DNA of 64,000 bases from Marinobacterium jannaschii DSM 6295 (GCF_000620085.1 NZ_KK211067.1:170011-234010); one strand, 5' to 3'. Numbered from the stretch's first letter, positions 23,775 through 33,153 are shown. Numbers and translations: made by a program. Notes: generated from the letters alone by a model not told the origin.

Positions 23775-25129
23775 TTACCGTTGCCCCGGGCCACTTTCAG
23801 GGTATCGGCGATCAGGAATGCCAGTTCCAGCGACTGTTCGCCATTGAGGCGCGGGTCACAGAAAGTGTCGTAACGGTCAGCCAGACCCGCTTCAGTGATC
23901 TGGTAGGCGCCGCCGATACATTCGGTCACATTGTGGCCGGTCATTTCGAAGTGAACGCCACCGGCATGGGTACCTTCGGCATTGTGTACTTCGAAGAAGC
24001 CTTTCATCTCTTTCAGCACGGCATCAACGCTGCGGGTCTTGTAGCCGCTGGAAGCCTTAATGGTGTTGCCGTGCATCGGATCGGAGCTCCAGATCACCTG
24101 GCGGCCTTCGGCCTTAACGGCACGGACCAGCGCTGGCAGGTGATCGGTGATCTTGTCGGCACCCATGCGGGCGATCAGTGTGATACGGCCAGCTTCGTTC
24201 TCCGGGTTCAGGGTATCGAGCAGCTGCATCAGATCGTCGGTGCTGGTGGTGGGCCCCACCTTGACGCCGACCGGGTTTTTCACCCCGCGCAGGAACTCTA
24301 CGTGGGCGTGATCCGGCTGGCGGGTACGGTCACCGATCCACAGCATATGCGCGGAACAGTCGTACCAGTCATCGGTCAGGCTGTCCTGACGGGTCAGCGC
24401 TTCCTCATAACCCAGCAGCAGCGCCTCGTGGGAGGTATAGAGCGTGGTTTCATGCAGCTGCGGCGTGTTTTCCGGGTGAATGCCGCAGGAACGCATAAAG
24501 CCCAGAGCCTGATCGATCTGATCGGCCAGGTGCTGGTATTTCTCACCCAGCGGGCTCTGCTCGACAAAGCCCAGATTCCATTTATGTACCTGGGTCAGGT
24601 CAGCCAGACCGCCCTGCGCGAAGGCACGCAGCAGGTTCTGAGTAGAGGCTGCCTGATGGTAGGCACGCAGCAGGCGCTGAGGATCTGGCGTACGCGCTTC
24701 CGCAGTGAAATCGATGCCATTGATAATATCGCCACGATAGCTTGGCAGTTCGATACCGTCGATGGTTTCGGTGCCGGCGGAGCGAGGTTTGGCGAACTGG
24801 CCCGCCATACGGCCAATCTTCACCACCGGGCAGCTGCCGGCAAAGGTCAGAACCACTGCCATCTGCAGCAGCACCTTAAACGTGTCACGGATCTTGTTGG
24901 CATTAAACTCAGCAAAACTCTCGGCACAGTCGCCGCCCTGCAGCAAAAAGGCATTGCCTTTGGCTACTTCGGCTAGCTGCGCTTTCAAAGAGCGGATTTC
25001 GCCGGCAAAGACCAGGGGCGGCAGGTTGGTCAGCTCGTTTTCCACGGCTGCCAGCTGCGCCTGATCAGGGTAGACCGGCTGCTGTACGATTGGTTTTGTT
25101 CTCCAGCTGTCTGGTGTCCAGTTCTGCAT
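23771..25129 (-). CDS. Class II 3-deoxy-7-phosphoheptulonate synthase
   Basis: First step of the shikimate pathway: phosphoenolpyruvate plus erythrose 4-phosphate. 452 residues, the long plant/Mycobacterium type, unrelated in length to E. coli AroF/G/H. Visible motifs: [77 protein letters not shown] and [17 protein letters not shown]. The same family includes phenazine PhzC, but no phenazine genes are present, so housekeeping aromatic synthesis is likelier. Probably co-transcribed with yqcC. Confidence 0.94.
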   Translation of the reverse strand: MQNWTPDSWRTKPIVQQPVYPDQAQLAAVENELTNLPPLVFAGEIRSLKAQLAEVAKGNAFLLQGGDCAESFAEFNANKIRDTFKVLLQMAVVLTFAGSCPVVKIGRMAGQFAKPRSAGTETIDGIELPSYRGDIINGIDFTAEARTPDPQRLLRAYHQAASTQNLLRAFAQGGLADLTQVHKWNLGFVEQSPLGEKYQHLADQIDQALGFMRSCGIHPENTPQLHETTLYTSHEALLLGYEEALTRQDSLTDDWYDCSAHMLWIGDRTRQPDHAHVEFLRGVKNPVGVKVGPTTSTDDLMQLLDTLNPENEAGRITLIARMGADKITDHLPALVRAVKAEGRQVIWSSDPMHGNTIKASSGYKTRSVDAVLKEMKGFFEVHNAEGTHAGGVHFEMTGHNVTECIGGAYQITEAGLADRYDTFCDPRLNGEQSLELAFLIADTLKVARGNGK

Positions 25130-25385
25130 GAGTGCTGATCCTGACTAATCAATATACGAAACGCCAGAGTGTAAGGCATTGCGGCCAATAAACAAGGGGG
25201 AGCGCCGGGCAAGAGGGGCTTCCGGTTGATTTCAGCACCGTTGCCTGGCCAGTGGGCGTTCCGACGACGCTGATACAGTCACTGCGGATGTTTTTCCTAC
25301 TGGGTCGCATTGGTTCTCCCTTTGTCGGCTCGCAGCCCGGGCCGATTCGTGGCAGGCTCTGGGTTACAGGATCAGATCTATTTAT

Positions 25386-25404
25386 CCGGCATATTGAATG
25401 CCGG
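25386..25404. promoter_or_regulatory. Inverted repeat upstream of a carboxymuconolactone decarboxylase-type gene
   Basis: Perfect 7-bp repeat CCGGCAT (25386-25392) / ATGCCGG (25398-25404) just before GAGGAG. It could be an operator or a leader hairpin that affects translation. Confidence 0.35.
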
Positions 25405-25424
25405 ACCAGAGGAGAATAAGCAGT

Positions 25425-25808
25425 ATGTCAGCAGACGATTTTGAGAACGGACTGAAGGTACGTCGTGAGGTGATGGGCGATGAGTTCGTGCAACGTGCGA
25501 TCGACAATACCACGGAATTGACCGCGCCCTTGCAGGGCTGGATTAATGAACATGCCTGGGGCTCTACCTGGCAGCGTGACGGCCTGCCTCGCCAGACACG
25601 CAGCCTGGTCACAATCGGGATGCTGGTTGCGTTAAAGGCGCCGACTGAGCTGAAGGGGCATATCAGGGGGGCACTGCGAAATGGCTGCAGCGTAGAGGAG
25701 ATTCAGGAAGTCTTGCTACACAGCCTGCCATATTGTGGTGCACCGGCTGCACAGGAAGCTTTTCGTGCCGCCCAGGAAGTGATTGATGCCTGGCAGCAGG
25801 AGCACTGA
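25425..25808 (+). CDS. Carboxymuconolactone decarboxylase (PcaC/AhpD-fold) family protein
   Basis: 127 residues from the ATG at 25425, behind GAGGAG. The fold matches PcaC: GLKVRREVMGDEFVQRA, EHAWGSTWQRDGLPRQTRSLVTIGMLVAL, ELKGHIRGALRNGCSVEEIQEVLLH and CGAPAAQEAFRAA. PcaC acts in the protocatechuate branch of the beta-ketoadipate pathway, but no other pca genes are adjacent. It has no CxxC redox pair, so it is not an AhpD peroxidase. Precise substrate unknown. Single gene, preceded by an inverted repeat. Confidence 0.85.
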   Translation: MSADDFENGLKVRREVMGDEFVQRAIDNTTELTAPLQGWINEHAWGSTWQRDGLPRQTRSLVTIGMLVALKAPTELKGHIRGALRNGCSVEEIQEVLLHSLPYCGAPAAQEAFRAAQEVIDAWQQEH

Positions 25809-26399
25809 CCGGTTGTACTTTATCTCACCTGCCTGGCGTCCCGCCGGGCATCGCGACTTCTTTACATCGGCATAATGTCTCTGGCAAGAGGCTTAAAGAT
25901 GCCTGTGGCGTAATTAACCTGTAAACGCCCTCCAGGGATCGCTGTAATCGGGTTGTAACAACGGCTACACAAAACTGAAGCATCAGGGCGCTACCATGCC
26001 CTGTTTAGGCTTGCCTCCGCCCGGGCTGAGCCTCTTTGCTGGCTCAGATAATGCAAACTGCAGGCACCCTCCGGACAGGCTCGCGTTGTAATGCTGATTG
26101 ATCAGCGGCTGTGCTGACTGCAGTGTCTTGTTGAAGCCTCTGTACTGGATTCTTCCAACGTTCAGGCAGCGCTGGAATGAGCCGTCATGATAAGAGCGTC
26201 AGGCGCTGGAGATAATCCCGGGCCCGTGCTTTTCTGCTTCCTGTTACATCTTCTAGCGGCTGCCGGGCAAAACGGCTGTAAACTGTAGTCGATACTTTGG
26301 ATAGTCGACGCAGCCGATATGGCCAGTTGCCTCTGTCTCCTTAGCCAGTTGGCGGACGCTATACGATCGGTAACCAGGTCTTAACTGCAGGGGATGACC
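25809..26399. other. 591-bp intergenic region with several hairpins, no convincing gene
   Basis: I see no open frame with gene-like content on either strand. Hairpins present: TGCCTGGCG / CGCCGGGCA (25830-25850, possibly the upstream gene's terminator), CAGGGC / GCCCTG (25984-26003, followed by TTT), CTGAGCC / GGCTCAG (26026-26047), GCTGAT / ATCAGC (26093-26106) and GTCGA / TCGAC (near 26288-26309). It may hold a small RNA or a decayed gene, plus the phnN promoter. Confidence 0.5.
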
Positions 26400-26990
26400 A
26401 TGGCTGAAAACAGCACCGCAAGGAGAGCGACCAAGGGAACCCTGATCTATGTGATGGGGGCCTCGGGTTCCGGTAAGGACAGTTTACTGCGCTATGCCCG
26501 GCAGGCGGTGAATGGTGGTGCCCAGGTGATGTTTGCCCACCGTTATATTACTCGCAGCATGCATGCCGGAGGGGAAAACCATGTCGAGCTGAGTGTAGAG
26601 GAGTTTGCCTACCGGCTGCGCCACCATTGCTTCAGCCTGCACTGGAAAAGCCATGGTCTGCACTATGGTATCGGCTGCGAAGTGGATGCCTGGCTGGAGC
26701 ATGGCCTGAATGTCGTGGTGAATGGCTCGCGGGCACATTTTGAGGCCGCCTGTCAGCGCTACCCGGATTTACTGCCGGTATTAATTACCGTATCGGAACC
26801 GGTACTGAAACAGCGCCTGCTGGATCGCGGGCGAGAATCAATTGAAGAGGTTGAGGCGCGGCTTCAGCGTGGGCAGCAGTATGCACCACCCGCCCATCCT
26901 GATCTGCAACGGATATGCAATGAAGCCGAACTGACTGTGGCCGGGGAAGCCCTGCTGCAACTGATCAGGAGTCTGCGCTCGGAAGAGTAG
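26400..26990 (+). CDS. phnN: Ribose 1,5-bisphosphate phosphokinase
   Basis: Converts ribose 1,5-bisphosphate to phosphoribosyl diphosphate, the last step in salvaging the ribose from C-P lyase products. About 196 residues, guanylate kinase-like. Walker A GASGSGKDS at residues 20-28; HRYITRSMHAGGENHVELS is the substrate-binding region, and LKQRLLDRGRES the lid. The ATG at 26400 is preferred (AGGGG six bases upstream) over the ATG at 26394. It is paired with phnP 5 bp downstream, but no C-P lyase genes are in the window. Confidence 0.92.
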   Translation: MAENSTARRATKGTLIYVMGASGSGKDSLLRYARQAVNGGAQVMFAHRYITRSMHAGGENHVELSVEEFAYRLRHHCFSLHWKSHGLHYGIGCEVDAWLEHGLNVVVNGSRAHFEAACQRYPDLLPVLITVSEPVLKQRLLDRGRESIEEVEARLQRGQQYAPPAHPDLQRICNEAELTVAGEALLQLIRSLRSEE

Positions 26991-26995
26991 AATCT

Positions 26996-27799
26996 ATGAA
27001 GATAACCCTGCTGGGAACCGGCGATGTGCGCCAGGTTCCTGTTTATGGCTGTGACTGTGAAGCCTGCTATCGTGCCCGTATTGATGTCAGCTATGTGCGT
27101 CGTCCCTGCAGTGCGTTGCTGGAAAGCGCCGGTGGCCGACTGTTGCTGGATGGTGGTCTGAGTGATCTCTGTCAGCGCTTTAAACCTGGTGATCTGGATG
27201 CAATCCTGCTGACTCACTATCATGTGGACCATGTGCAGGGCCTGTTTCACCTGCGCTGGGGGCTGGGGCCGACCATACCGGTATTCGGCCCGGAAGATCA
27301 GAATGGCTGCGCCGATCTGCTGAAACATCCCGGGATGCTTGCGTTCCAGCCGCCACTGAATGCATTCGAAAGCATTTATTTCGGAGATCTGCAGCTGACG
27401 CCACTGCCCCTGCAGCATTCCAAGCCCACCTTTGGCTACCTGTTGCGAGAGGGCGATCACAGCATTGCCTACCTGACAGACACTGTCGGCTTGCCGCCGG
27501 AGACAGAGGCCTACCTGAAGCAGCACACGCCGGATCTGCTGGTAGTGGATTGCTCCCACCCGCCGACAGAGATCCCACCGCGCAATCATAACGATCTGAA
27601 TATGGCGCTGGCGATACATCACAGCCTTCAGCCGGGTAAAACCGTGCTGACCCATATCAGTCATGAGCTGGATGCGATGTTTGCACAGAAGCTGATCGAG
27701 CTGCCCGCCGGTGTTTACCTGGCTGAAGATCAGATGGGCTGGTCACTGGACTGTGGAGGCCTGCGTCGGGACTGGCGCATGGGCGCACTGATCGGCTAG
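26996..27799 (+). CDS. phnP: Phosphoribosyl 1,2-cyclic phosphate phosphodiesterase
   Basis: Opens 5-phosphoribosyl 1,2-cyclic phosphate to ribose 1,5-bisphosphate, the substrate of PhnN. Metallo-beta-lactamase fold, 267 residues. Active-site motif THYHVDH at 73-79; a zinc-binding cysteine set C19, C21 and C24 in YGCDCEACYRAR is diagnostic of PhnP. LTDTVGLPPE and TVLTHISHELD complete the metal site. Forms a two-gene operon with phnN. Their separation from the C-P lyase core suggests that either the phn genes lie elsewhere or the pair salvages ribose phosphates from another source. Confidence 0.93.
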   Translation: MKITLLGTGDVRQVPVYGCDCEACYRARIDVSYVRRPCSALLESAGGRLLLDGGLSDLCQRFKPGDLDAILLTHYHVDHVQGLFHLRWGLGPTIPVFGPEDQNGCADLLKHPGMLAFQPPLNAFESIYFGDLQLTPLPLQHSKPTFGYLLREGDHSIAYLTDTVGLPPETEAYLKQHTPDLLVVDCSHPPTEIPPRNHNDLNMALAIHHSLQPGKTVLTHISHELDAMFAQKLIELPAGVYLAEDQMGWSLDCGGLRRDWRMGALIG

Positions 27800-27831
27800 C
27801 AAGGGCGCTGCTTTGGGGCTCTGCTCTTAAT

Positions 27832-28260
27832 TCAGGCCTGATGATCGCGCTGGCAGAGGCTATGGTCGGCCAGTACCTCCAGTACCTGACAATGGGATGC
27901 ATCACCTTGCTGGCAGCGACTGATCATCGCCTGCAGCTCGGTTTCCAGGGCCTGCAGGCTCTTGATCCGCTGCTGCACCTGTTGCAGATGGCTGCTGGCA
28001 ATCTGATCCGCTTCATGACAGTCGTGCTTATCGCACCGGGACAGGTGCTGTAACTGGCGGACCGCATTCAGGTCAAACCCCAGCTCGCGGGCGTGACGGA
28101 TGAAACGCAGTGTCGTCAGGTGGTGCTGATGGTAGCGCCGCTGATTGCCTTCGCTGCGGGATGCGTCGGGCAATAATCCCTCTTTCTCGTACCAGCGGAT
28201 AGTTGTGACCTTGCAACCGGTCAGTTTGGATAACTGACCGATGCTATATGCGTCTGACAT
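27832..28260 (-). CDS. MerR-family metal-responsive regulator (CadR/PbrR/ZntR-like)
   Basis: 142 residues. Winged-helix DNA-binding domain about 5-70 (YSIGQLSKLTGCKVTTIRWYEKEGLLPDASRSEGNQRRY) followed by the dimer helix (about 85-112). Cysteines C76, C81, C116, C124 and C136 lie at or near the positions used by Cd/Pb/Zn sensors of this family, so it probably senses a divalent soft metal; which one cannot be read from sequence. It is divergent from a cation transporter, and the shared intergenic region has a 19-bp-spacer promoter with a CadR/PbrR-type dyad. Confidence 0.9.
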   Translation of the reverse strand: MSDAYSIGQLSKLTGCKVTTIRWYEKEGLLPDASRSEGNQRRYHQHHLTTLRFIRHARELGFDLNAVRQLQHLSRCDKHDCHEADQIASSHLQQVQQRIKSLQALETELQAMISRCQQGDASHCQVLEVLADHSLCQRDHQA

Positions 28261-28277
28261 TTTATCTATCCTGCGAC

Positions 28278-28308
28278 TTGAACCTCTAGTTACTGTAGAT
28301 ATTAGACT
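28278..28308 (+). promoter_or_regulatory. MerR-type promoter/operator of the cation transporter
   Basis: -35 TTGAAC (28278-28283), a 19-bp spacer, -10 TAGACT (28303-28308). The spacer holds ACCTCTAGTTACTGTAGAT, close to the CadR/PbrR dyad CTATAGTAACTAGAG. The overlong spacer is the hallmark of MerR activation. Confidence 0.75.
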
Positions 28309-28347
28309 GCCTCTATCTTAAATAAAACCTTTAAGGAGGGGCGGCTT

Positions 28348-28992
28348 ATGTCAGGGTCCTGTTGTGGGAAGGCGAAGTTTGATGGACTGGATCCAGGCTA
28401 TATACGGATTCTCTGGTGGGTGATTGCCATCAATGGTCTGATGTTTCTGGTCGAGATGGCGGCGGGTATTGGGGCCCAGTCACAGGCATTGCAGGCCGAT
28501 GCGCTGGATTTTCTCGGTGATACGCTGACTTACGGTGTCAGCCTCTGGGCGATAGGTAAAGCCATCAGCCTGCGCAGTAATATTGCCCTGATTAAGGGTT
28601 ACAGCCTGCTGATCATGGCATTCTGGGTTTTTGGCAGCACTGTTTACCGGGTTTTTGTGGTGAGCTCACCGGATGCAATGACCATGGGGGGCGTAGCAAT
28701 CGCTGCCTTCGCCGCTAATCTGGTCAGTGTGCTGTTACTGATGCGTTACAAGGATGGTGATGCCAATGTGCGTTCAGTCTGGCTCTGTAGCCGCAATGAT
28801 GCTATCGGCAACCTGATCGTGCTGCTGGCGGCTTCCGGAGTCTGGTTTGCCGATAGCGCCTGGCCCGACCTGGCAGTGGCCGCGGTATTGGCCGGACTGT
28901 TCCTGTCGTCGGCCTGGCAGATTGTAAGGCAGGCGCGGGCGGAAAAGCTCAGCATTGCTGAGCACAGTGGCCATAGTCATGGTGCCGGTTAG
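28348..28992 (+). CDS. Cation diffusion facilitator-like transporter, short form
   Basis: 214 residues with about five to six membrane segments and no cytoplasmic zinc-sensing domain. N-terminal SGSCCGK and C-terminal HSGHSHG offer thiol and imidazole ligands. Family features: DALDFLGDTLTYGVSLWAIG in the second membrane helix region with metal-site Asp residues, and SRNDAIGNLIVLLAASGVW in a later helix. Probably exports a heavy metal when induced by the divergent MerR regulator. The ribosome site GGAGGGG precedes the ATG. Confidence 0.9.
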   Translation: MSGSCCGKAKFDGLDPGYIRILWWVIAINGLMFLVEMAAGIGAQSQALQADALDFLGDTLTYGVSLWAIGKAISLRSNIALIKGYSLLIMAFWVFGSTVYRVFVVSSPDAMTMGGVAIAAFAANLVSVLLLMRYKDGDANVRSVWLCSRNDAIGNLIVLLAASGVWFADSAWPDLAVAAVLAGLFLSSAWQIVRQARAEKLSIAEHSGHSHGAG

Positions 28993-29089
28993 ATAATCAG
29001 CTGTTTGATGCTGGGAGGCCTGATCGTTATTGAATATGTAGCGACCAGGCTGTACATTGCAGCGAATTTTAGACAGGGCGGCCATTGCT

Positions 29090-29269
29090 ATGAACCGACG
29101 CAAGAAGATAAAAGAGATTCTGACCAAGAAAGCGAAAAAGGCTAATGCCAAGCTTCAGCCCAACACTAAACCGCGCTATATCTCCAAGGCGGAGCGGGCA
29201 AAGCTGGAGGCGGAAGAGGCTGCACAGGTTGTAGAAGGTGAAGGCGAGACCGGGCCAGTAGCGGGTTAA
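29090..29269 (+). CDS. DUF2986 family small basic protein
   Basis: 59 residues from ATG 29090; a longer frame from 29057 is less likely. The N-terminal two thirds is very lysine-rich (MNRRKKIKEILTKKAKKANA, KPRYISKAERAKL) and the tail is acidic, as I recall for DUF2986 proteins of marine gammaproteobacteria. No known function; a nucleic-acid-binding role is only a guess from charge. Confidence 0.7.
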   Translation: MNRRKKIKEILTKKAKKANAKLQPNTKPRYISKAERAKLEAEEAAQVVEGEGETGPVAG

Positions 29270-29321
29270 CCCGGTATCATTACTGCCATACTCAGTCGCA
29301 GCAAGGGTCAGTCCGGCCGGA

Positions 29322-30236
29322 TCAGGCCAGCTTAATACCGCTGAGGTTACGGAATGAGACCTCTTTAGCGGTGTTAAGGAAATCAACCATAAACTCTGAG
29401 TTCTTCTGGTCTTCCCGAATTGCCGCATAAAGGGTGCACCAGACTCCTTTCTCGCCCAGTGGGCGGGAGGCGATATATTCCCGCTGCAGATACTCATGCA
29501 ATGCCCAGTTCGGCAATGCGGCGACACCGCGGCCACTGGCGACCAGTTGCAGCATCATAACTGTAAGCTCTGCATTACGGATCGCGGCCGGTTCGACGTC
29601 GGCCGGGTCGAGGAAATAGCGGAACACATCCAGGCGGTTCTGTTCCACCGGATAGGTGATCAGGGTTTCCTGAGCCAGATCTTCCGGGTGTATATAGCGC
29701 CGTGCCATTAGGCGGTGCTGCTTACTGATTGCCAGCACGGATTCATAGGTGAACAGCGGTATATAGGCGATGCCGTTACGGGGTTCCGGTTCGGAAATTA
29801 TTACCAGATCCAGGTCGCCGCGGGCCAGTGCCGGCAGCGGCTGGAAAGAGAATCCGGATGACAGGTCCAGTTCCACCTCAGGCCAGTGCTGGCGGAAGTG
29901 GTCGATGGTCGGCATCAGCCAGTCAAAGCAACTATGGCATTCGATGCAGATATTCAGTCGTCCCGCCTCGCCGCCGGCCAGCCGGGCGATATCGCGCTCG
30001 GCATTGCGGATCATCGGCAACACCTCGTCGGCCAGTGTCAGCAGGCGCTGACCGGCGCTGGTAAAGCAGATCGGTTTGGTCTTACGGATAAACAGGGAGC
30101 AATTGAGCCGGTCTTCCAGATCCTTGATCTGGTGAGACAGTGCAGATTGCGTCAGATGAACCCGTTCAGCCGCTTCAACTAAGCTACCGGCGTCGCGCAG
30201 GGCCGACAGTGTTTTCAGATGACGCAATTCGATCAT
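29322..30236 (-). CDS. metR: LysR-family methionine biosynthesis regulator MetR
   Basis: 304 residues. N-terminal helix-turn-helix (MIELRHLKTLSALRDAGSLVEAAERVHLTQSALSHQIKDLEDRL) and effector domain from about 90, with AIECHSCFDWL-type sequence (ICIECHSCFDWLMP) and ITYPVEQNRLDVFRYFL, which match MetR specifically; homocysteine is the usual coactivator. The ATG at 30236 behind GGGAGC is chosen; an upstream extension to 30308 does not fit the family. No met gene is adjacent, so it acts in trans. Confidence 0.88.
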   Translation of the reverse strand: MIELRHLKTLSALRDAGSLVEAAERVHLTQSALSHQIKDLEDRLNCSLFIRKTKPICFTSAGQRLLTLADEVLPMIRNAERDIARLAGGEAGRLNICIECHSCFDWLMPTIDHFRQHWPEVELDLSSGFSFQPLPALARGDLDLVIISEPEPRNGIAYIPLFTYESVLAISKQHRLMARRYIHPEDLAQETLITYPVEQNRLDVFRYFLDPADVEPAAIRNAELTVMMLQLVASGRGVAALPNWALHEYLQREYIASRPLGEKGVWCTLYAAIREDQKNSEFMVDFLNTAKEVSFRNLSGIKLA

Positions 30237-30296
30237 TGGTTGCTCCCTAACGACAGGTCTGACTCGAAGTATAGTATGCTCTGGCTGGATGTCAGA

Positions 30297-30322
30297 GTCA
30301 GGCTGCACGGCGGCAGCCTGAC
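30297..30322. terminator. Hairpin at the end of argF
   Basis: GTCAGGCTGC (30297-30306) / GCAGCCTGAC (30313-30322), six-base loop. No T-tract on either side, so it is either a Rho-independent terminator of reduced strength or an mRNA-stabilising end. Confidence 0.4.
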
Positions 30323-30325
30323 CGA

Positions 30326-31255
30326 TTATGCCTCAGCGACTTCTTCTTTGCAGGTGACAAGCAGAAATTCCAGCAGGGCCTTCTGGGCATGCAGGCGGTT
30401 TTCTGCTTCGTCAAAGGCAACAGAACGCGGATCGTCCAGCATATCTTCGCTGATCTCTTCACCGCGGTGGGCTGGCAGACAGTGCATAAAGATAGCTTCT
30501 TTATCGGCTTTGTCCATCAGCGCCGGGTTCACCTGGTAGTCGGCGAAGGCTTTTTCGCGAATCGTCTGCTCCTCTTCCTGGCCCATAGAGGCCCAGACGT
30601 CGGTTACAACCAGGCTGGCGCCTTTTACCGCATCTTCGCAGGAACGCATCACATTGACGCGATCGGCATTGGCCGCAACCAGCTCGGCATCCGGCTCAAA
30701 GCCTTCCGGGCAGGCAACATTGAGGGTGAAGTTGAACTGACGGGCGGCATTGATATAGGAGCTGCACATGTTGTTGCCATCACCGATCCAGGCCACGGTC
30801 TTGCCTTCGATATCACCGCGATGCTCCAGGAAGGTCTGCATATCGGCCAGCAGCTGGCAGGGGTGGTATTCATCCGTCAGTGCATTGATGACCGGTACGT
30901 GGGAGTTGGCCGCAAACTCGGTTACCAGCTCGTGGCTGAAAGTACGGATCATCACCACATCGACCATGCTGGAGATAACGCGGGCACTGTCGGAGATCGG
31001 CTCGCCGCGGCCCAGCTGGGTATCGCGAGGCGACAGGAACATGGCGTGGCCGCCGAACTGAGCCATACCGGCTTCGAAGGATACGCGGGTACGGGTCGAT
31101 GACTTTTCAAAGATCATCGACATAACCTTGTTTTTCAGCGGTTCGTAAATCTCACCGCGGTTGCGAATTGCTTTAAGCTCAGTGGCGCGTGCAATAAGAC
31201 GCTTCAACTCTTCCGGAGACAGATCCAGCAAAGTCAGAAAGTGTCTGGTAGTCAT
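30326..31255 (-). CDS. argF: Ornithine carbamoyltransferase
   Basis: Makes citrulline from ornithine and carbamoyl phosphate in arginine biosynthesis. 309 residues. Carbamoyl phosphate loop STRTR in [13 protein letters not shown], then [13 protein letters not shown] (HPxQ motif) and [13 protein letters not shown] with the catalytic Cys. It is anabolic by context: argD lies 49 bp upstream on the same strand and argG is in the same window. Confidence 0.96.
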   Translation of the reverse strand: MTTRHFLTLLDLSPEELKRLIARATELKAIRNRGEIYEPLKNKVMSMIFEKSSTRTRVSFEAGMAQFGGHAMFLSPRDTQLGRGEPISDSARVISSMVDVVMIRTFSHELVTEFAANSHVPVINALTDEYHPCQLLADMQTFLEHRGDIEGKTVAWIGDGNNMCSSYINAARQFNFTLNVACPEGFEPDAELVAANADRVNVMRSCEDAVKGASLVVTDVWASMGQEEEQTIREKAFADYQVNPALMDKADKEAIFMHCLPAHRGEEISEDMLDDPRSVAFDEAENRLHAQKALLEFLLVTCKEEVAEA

Positions 31256-31274
31256 AAAAATATCTCGGTCAGAA

Positions 31275-31294
31275 GGGGCGCTTCACTGCGCCCC
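31275..31294. other. argD-argF intergenic hairpin
   Basis: Perfect GGGGCGC (31275-31281) / GCGCCCC (31288-31294). It may act as a processing or attenuation structure within the argD-argF transcript. Confidence 0.45.
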
Positions 31295-31304
31295 TGTGGG
31301 CAGC

Positions 31305-32501
31305 TCAGGCGTCGGCGCCTTCATCTGCACAGTAGATCTTGATGAGTCTGGACAGGGTGTTGACCAGCAGATCGGCTTCGGTGTCGGACATAATCAGGGG
31401 CGGCAGCATGCGAACCACGCGACCACCGCCGGTAACATTCAGAAGAATGCCTTTAACCTTGGCCAGTACCGCCAGTTCTGAACCGGCTTCATTCAGCTCG
31501 ATGGCCAGCATCAGGCCCTTGCCGCGAATGTCCTTGATGTAGCTGGCATCGCCAAGCTGCTGGCGGAATCCGCTGAGGATGCGCTGGCACAGTTCGCTGG
31601 CGCGTTCGGTGAGGTTCTCGTCGACGATGGTATCAACAGTCGCCAGTGCAGCTGCACAGGCCAGCGGGTTGCCGCCATAAGTAGAGCCATGGGTGCCCGG
31701 CACTAGGATGTCAGCTGCCTGGCCGCGGGCCAGGCAGGCACCGATCGGCATACCATTACCCAGGCCTTTCGCAGTCGTCACAACATCCGGCAGGATGCCG
31801 TTATGCTGGTAAGCGAAATACTCGCCGGTGCGGCCGTTGCCGGTCTGTACTTCGTCGAGCATCAGCAGCCAGCCGTTCTGGTCACAGATATCGCGCAGGT
31901 TATTCAGGTAGTCGTCGGCCGGGATTACAACACCGCCTTCGCCCTGAATCGGTTCGACCAGAATAGCGACTACATTGCTATTATTGGCTGCGATATTCCG
32001 GATAGCTTCAACATCGTTGTAGGGCGCACGGACAAAACCACCTACCAGTGGCTCGAAGCCTGCCTGGGCAGAGCGGTTGCCGGTTGCCGACAGCGTTGCC
32101 ATTGTACGGCCGTGGAAAGAGCCTTCCATGACGATGACGGTAGGGAGATCAATACCTTTCTGATGGCCATAACGACGTGCCAGCTTGATCGCGGCTTCGT
32201 TGGCCTCGGCACCTGAATTGCCAAAAAACACATTATCCATGCCGGAGATGCGGGTCAGTCGCTCCGCCAGCTGCTGTTGCAGAGGAATGGTGTACAGGTT
32301 CGAGGTGTGGATCAGTTTTGATGCCTGTTCGCTGATCGCGTGGGTAACGGCCGGATGAGCATGGCCAAGACCGCAGACTGCGATACCGCTGAGGGCATCC
32401 AGGTATTTATTGCCGTCCGTATCGTACAACCAGGCCCCTTCGCCGTGATCAAAGGCGACGGAGAGGCGGTTATAAGTATTCATGATTGGCTCTGCTGCCA
32501 T
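31305..32501 (-). CDS. argD: Acetylornithine aminotransferase
   Basis: PLP enzyme converting N-acetylglutamate semialdehyde to N-acetylornithine (it may also serve lysine synthesis). 398 residues. FFGNSGAEANEAAIKLAR binds the cofactor phosphate, LLMLDEVQTGNGRTG holds the conserved Asp, and the PLP lysine is in VTTAKGLGNG. HGSTYGGNPLAC closes the active site. First gene of a likely argD-argF operon. Confidence 0.95.
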   Translation of the reverse strand: MAAEPIMNTYNRLSVAFDHGEGAWLYDTDGNKYLDALSGIAVCGLGHAHPAVTHAISEQASKLIHTSNLYTIPLQQQLAERLTRISGMDNVFFGNSGAEANEAAIKLARRYGHQKGIDLPTVIVMEGSFHGRTMATLSATGNRSAQAGFEPLVGGFVRAPYNDVEAIRNIAANNSNVVAILVEPIQGEGGVVIPADDYLNNLRDICDQNGWLLMLDEVQTGNGRTGEYFAYQHNGILPDVVTTAKGLGNGMPIGACLARGQAADILVPGTHGSTYGGNPLACAAALATVDTIVDENLTERASELCQRILSGFRQQLGDASYIKDIRGKGLMLAIELNEAGSELAVLAKVKGILLNVTGGGRVVRMLPPLIMSDTEADLLVNTLSRLIKIYCADEGADA

Positions 32502-32788
32502 AATCTCTGCTCCCTACAACGCAAAAAGGCAGCTACCAGCTGCCATAAAGACCCGATACTACTGTGTGAACAAGTTCTGTTCAACCACCGATATCTGCAA
32601 ATCTGACCTGTGCGCGATTGCCTGACAGGCGGTCTGTATTTAAACCATCATAGAGAATAGCTATTAAGGTGATTAGCAAAAGCAAATACACATTAACAGA
32701 GTAACATGGTCGGATATGTGATATCTTTTTTTGCACCAAAGGCGATTCCTTCCTGCCTTTGTTAAGCGTTAGTCGAATAGGTGCGTGA

Positions 32789-33118
32789 ATGAGTGTAATC
32801 GATACCATCAAAGAGCAGATTGAGAAGAATGATATCCTGCTCTACATGAAAGGCACACCGCGTTTTCCGCAGTGTGGTTTCTCCTCCCGTTCTGCGGAGG
32901 CGATCATGGCATGTGGCGAGCGTTTTGCGTTTGTGAACATTCTGGAAAATCCGGAAATCCGCGCAGAGCTGCCTAAGTATGCAAACTGGCCAACCTTTCC
33001 ACAGCTGTGGATTAAGGGCGAACTGATCGGCGGATGTGACATCATCTGCGAGATGGCCGCAACCGGTGAGCTGGAAAAGCTGATCAAAGAAGCCTCTGCA
33101 GAAGCTGATTCTGAATAA
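32789..33118 (+). CDS. grxD: Monothiol glutaredoxin (CGFS type)
   Basis: 109 residues. CGFS active site at 29-32 in RFPQCGFSSRSAE, glutathione-binding NWPTFPQLWIKGELIGGCDII. CGFS glutaredoxins carry bridging [2Fe-2S] clusters and work in iron-sulfur delivery with BolA proteins rather than as reductases. Neighbouring peroxiredoxin gene suggests a redox/stress locus, but a hairpin separates them. Confidence 0.95.
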   Translation: MSVIDTIKEQIEKNDILLYMKGTPRFPQCGFSSRSAEAIMACGERFAFVNILENPEIRAELPKYANWPTFPQLWIKGELIGGCDIICEMAATGELEKLIKEASAEADSE

Positions 33119-33134
33119 ACTTTTGATAATGGTG

Positions 33135-33153
33135 GCCTGCCCGTCAGGCAGGC
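33135..33153 (+). terminator. Hairpin after grxD
   Basis: GCCTGCC (33135-33141) / GGCAGGC (33147-33153) with CGTCA loop; the T-run is weak. Confidence 0.45.

Noticed and set aside
23771..25129. Phenazine PhzC
   Set aside because: Same enzyme family, but none of phzA-G is nearby and the gene is coupled to yqcC.
30297..30322. Classical terminator for argF
   Set aside because: Stem is strong but neither side has a T-run, so it is listed only with low confidence.
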